The notes under the pieces were generated by a model, which worked only from the letters and a program-made list of their open reading frames with translations, had not been told where the DNA came from and did no database searches. A stretch of 7,510 nt of DNA from an uncultured Clostridia bacterium (GTDB lineage Bacteria; Bacillota; Clostridia; Oscillospirales; Acutalibacteraceae), in the NCBI GenBank assembly GCA_937884625.1, contig CALGCE010000200.1, positions 1 to 7,510 on the forward strand. Direction: 5' to 3'. A program made the translations under genes and the position numbers. Positions 5,562-7,510 of this stretch are shown here, in pieces. Each line of letters begins with the position of its first letter. Within the stretch, counting starts at the first letter, position 1.

Positions 5562-7510
5562 ATGGCAGATTATACGATAACACAACTAACTTCTATGCTT
5601 GAACGTAAACTATCACATAACTTCGGTGTTACGCCCGAGCAGGCATCTGATGAAATTTTTTATAAGGCTTGCGTACTTGTTTTACTCGAAATAATGAGCG
5701 AACGTAAAGCAAAGTTCAAAAAAGCGGTTGATGACCAGTGTGCCAAAACGGTCTATTATCTAAGTATGGAATTTCTCATGGGCAGGTCGCTTAAAAACAA
5801 CCTTTATAATTTAGGTCTTACCGAGAATATGAGAAAGGCACTTGCAAAGTTCAAGGTAAAACTTGACAATCTTTACGATTTTGAGCCTGATGCAGGTCTT
5901 GGTAACGGTGGTCTTGGCAGACTTGCCGCCTGTTTTCTTGACGGTCTTTCATCGGGCGGATATTCCGCTATGGGCTACTGCATAAGATATGAACTTGGTA
6001 TTTTCCGTCAAAAGTTGGTTGACGGTTGGCAGACCGAAATGCCTGACTTTTGGTTGCCGGGAGGCAGTGTATGGCTCGAACAACGCCCGTCCTCTGCGGT
6101 TGACGTACACTTTGACGGCTATATAGACGAATGGTGGGACAACAGTTACCATCACGTTGAGCATAAAGGTTACAGTAATGTAAGGGCTATGCCTTACGAC
6201 CTTAAAGTTGCAGGTAAGGACGGAAAAACGGTCAACGTACTTCGCCTTTGGAGCGCCGAGTGTCAGGAATTTAATATGTCGGCGTTTAATCAGGGTGACT
6301 ACGTCCGTGCACTCGAACAACGTGCTATGACAGAGGCAATTTCAAAAGTACTCTACCCTGAGGATAATCATATTGAGGGTAAGTCTTTACGACTTCGTCA
6401 GCAGTATTTCTTGGTTTCTGCCTCTATTCAGGATATACTCAACCGTCATATGAGAAAGTATAACACACTTGACAATCTTCCCGAAAAGGTTGCCATTCAT
6501 ATCAACGATACGCACCCGACGCTTTCTATCCCCGAACTTATGCGTTTGTTGCTTGACGAATGCGGTTATTCTTGGGATAAGGCGTGGGATATTGTAAAAC
6601 GTACCGTTGCGTACACTAATCATACAATTATGTCGGAAGCACTTGAATGTTGGCAGGTCGGACTTTTCAAAGAGCGTCTGCCGAGAATATATCAGATAGT
6701 CGAGGAGATTGACAGGCGTTACCGTGCAGAGGTTATGGAACTTACAGGGGATAAATCTCTTGCCGAGCGAACCGCTATTATCCAAAACGGTGTAGTAAGA
6801 ATGGCAAACCTGTGCGTTGCAACGTGTCATACGGTAAACGGTGTATCGAAACTTCACAGTAAGATTATAACCGATGAGTTGTTTAACGATTATTATAAAA
6901 TGACACCGAATAAGTTTACCAACGTTACTAACGGTATAGCACATAGAAGATGGCTTTGTCAGGCAAACCCCGAACTTACTGCTTTTATTACCGAACTTAT
7001 CGGAAACGGTTTTATAAAAGATGCAGGCGAACTTGAAAAGTTAATGCAGTTTACCGATGATAAGTCGGTACTCCAAAAATTAGCGGATATAAAACACTCA
7101 AACAAGGTAAGATTTGCCGACTATGTTAAGGAAAACGGCGGAATAGTCCTTGACCCTGATTCTATATTTGATATTCAGGTTAAAAGACTTCACGAATATA
7201 AGCGTCAGCATATGAACGCACTTCACATAATAACCGATTATCTGTATTTAAAGAATAATCCAAATGCCGATTTTACGCCTAAAACCTATGTTTTCGGTGC
7301 AAAGGCGGCGTCAGGTTATCTGTTTGCAAAAGAAATTATACAGATGATTTATAAACTTTCAACCGTTATCAATAACGACCGTGCGGTAAATGATAAACTT
7401 CGTGTTGTATTTTTGGAGGATTACCGTGTTACACTTGCGGAACTTATGATACCTGCCGCAGAGATAAGCGAACAAATTTCACTTGCCTCTACAGAGGCGA
7501 GCGGAACGAG
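5562..7510 (+). CDS. glgP: Glycogen/starch phosphorylase, 3' end cut by window edge
   Basis: The frame is open from ATG at 5562 to the window end, giving 649 complete codons of a protein that is usually about 750-850 residues. The enzyme releases glucose 1-phosphate from alpha-1,4-glucan ends using phosphate and PLP, in the cytosol (GT35 family). Motifs seen: YYLSMEFLMGR near the N-terminus, GLGNGGLGRLAACF (112-125), AMGYCIRYELGIFRQ, IHINDTHPTL, YTNHT, TNGIAHRRWL (the family often has TPRRWL), QVKRLHEYKRQ (539-549), FLEDYRV and finally EASGT at the right edge. The PLP lysine, in the GNMKF motif that normally follows directly, lies just outside the window. GGAG stands eight bases before the ATG. 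The N-terminus lacks the phosphorylation extension of animal enzymes. It is transcribed divergently from the sulfur-transfer operon and no functional link is evident. Confidence 0.96.
   Translation, partial: MADYTITQLTSMLERKLSHNFGVTPEQASDEIFYKACVLVLLEIMSERKAKFKKAVDDQCAKTVYYLSMEFLMGRSLKNNLYNLGLTENMRKALAKFKVKLDNLYDFEPDAGLGNGGLGRLAACFLDGLSSGGYSAMGYCIRYELGIFRQKLVDGWQTEMPDFWLPGGSVWLEQRPSSAVDVHFDGYIDEWWDNSYHHVEHKGYSNVRAMPYDLKVAGKDGKTVNVLRLWSAECQEFNMSAFNQGDYVRALEQRAMTEAISKVLYPEDNHIEGKSLRLRQQYFLVSASIQDILNRHMRKYNTLDNLPEKVAIHINDTHPTLSIPELMRLLLDECGYSWDKAWDIVKRTVAYTNHTIMSEALECWQVGLFKERLPRIYQIVEEIDRRYRAEVMELTGDKSLAERTAIIQNGVVRMANLCVATCHTVNGVSKLHSKIITDELFNDYYKMTPNKFTNVTNGIAHRRWLCQANPELTAFITELIGNGFIKDAGELEKLMQFTDDKSVLQKLADIKHSNKVRFADYVKENGGIVLDPDSIFDIQVKRLHEYKRQHMNALHIITDYLYLKNNPNADFTPKTYVFGAKAASGYLFAKEIIQMIYKLSTVINNDRAVNDKLRVVFLEDYRVTLAELMIPAAEISEQISLASTEASGT

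Noticed and set aside
5949..6944. Two long minus-strand frames (5949-6320 and 6387-6944) inside glgP
   Set aside because: They are antisense to a highly conserved phosphorylase frame, have no promoter or ribosome site that I can see, and their sequences look like reverse-complement artefacts.

Overview
The window looks like chromosomal DNA from a low-to-moderate GC Gram-positive anaerobe, most likely of class Clostridia (Ruminococcaceae/Oscillospiraceae-like). This is inferred from strong AGGAGG-type ribosome sites, tight single-strand operons, a class B sortase-like protein, a ThiI without rhodanese domain paired with its own cysteine desulfurase, and a Clostridia-style glycogen phosphorylase. 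No rRNA, tRNA, mobile element, integrase or CRISPR array is visible.

Layout. From 5268 down to 94, six genes lie on the minus strand with gaps of at most 25 bases or with overlaps: cysteine desulfurase, thiI, pncC (stand-alone CinA C-terminal domain), a sortase B-like protein, an unrecognised membrane-anchored protein with an acidic linker, and a small multidrug-export family membrane protein. A good sigma-A promoter precedes the first gene (5302-5330) and two tandem hairpin terminators follow the last (12-92), so the six genes probably form one transcription unit. An AT-rich divergent intergenic region (5269-5561) holds that promoter, a second promoter facing right, and nested inverted repeats. 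On the plus strand a glycogen phosphorylase gene starts at 5562 and runs off the right edge.

How the genes fit together. The first two genes form a known pair: the desulfurase supplies persulfide sulfur to ThiI for 4-thiouridine at tRNA position 8. PncC is a nicotinamide-mononucleotide deamidase family protein (NAD salvage). The notable part is what follows. The sortase-like protein keeps the class B fold signature and membrane anchor, but all three catalytic positions are replaced (His to Asn, Cys to Asp, Arg to Lys). The next protein begins with about 150 residues that resemble a worn-down MoCF/CinA N-terminal domain lacking its active-site motifs, joined by a long Glu-rich linker to a C-terminal membrane helix. 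A split CinA (C-terminal domain alone, degenerate N-terminal-like domain two genes later) with a pseudo-sortase between the halves is the best candidate here for an undescribed system. Its function cannot be read from the sequence.
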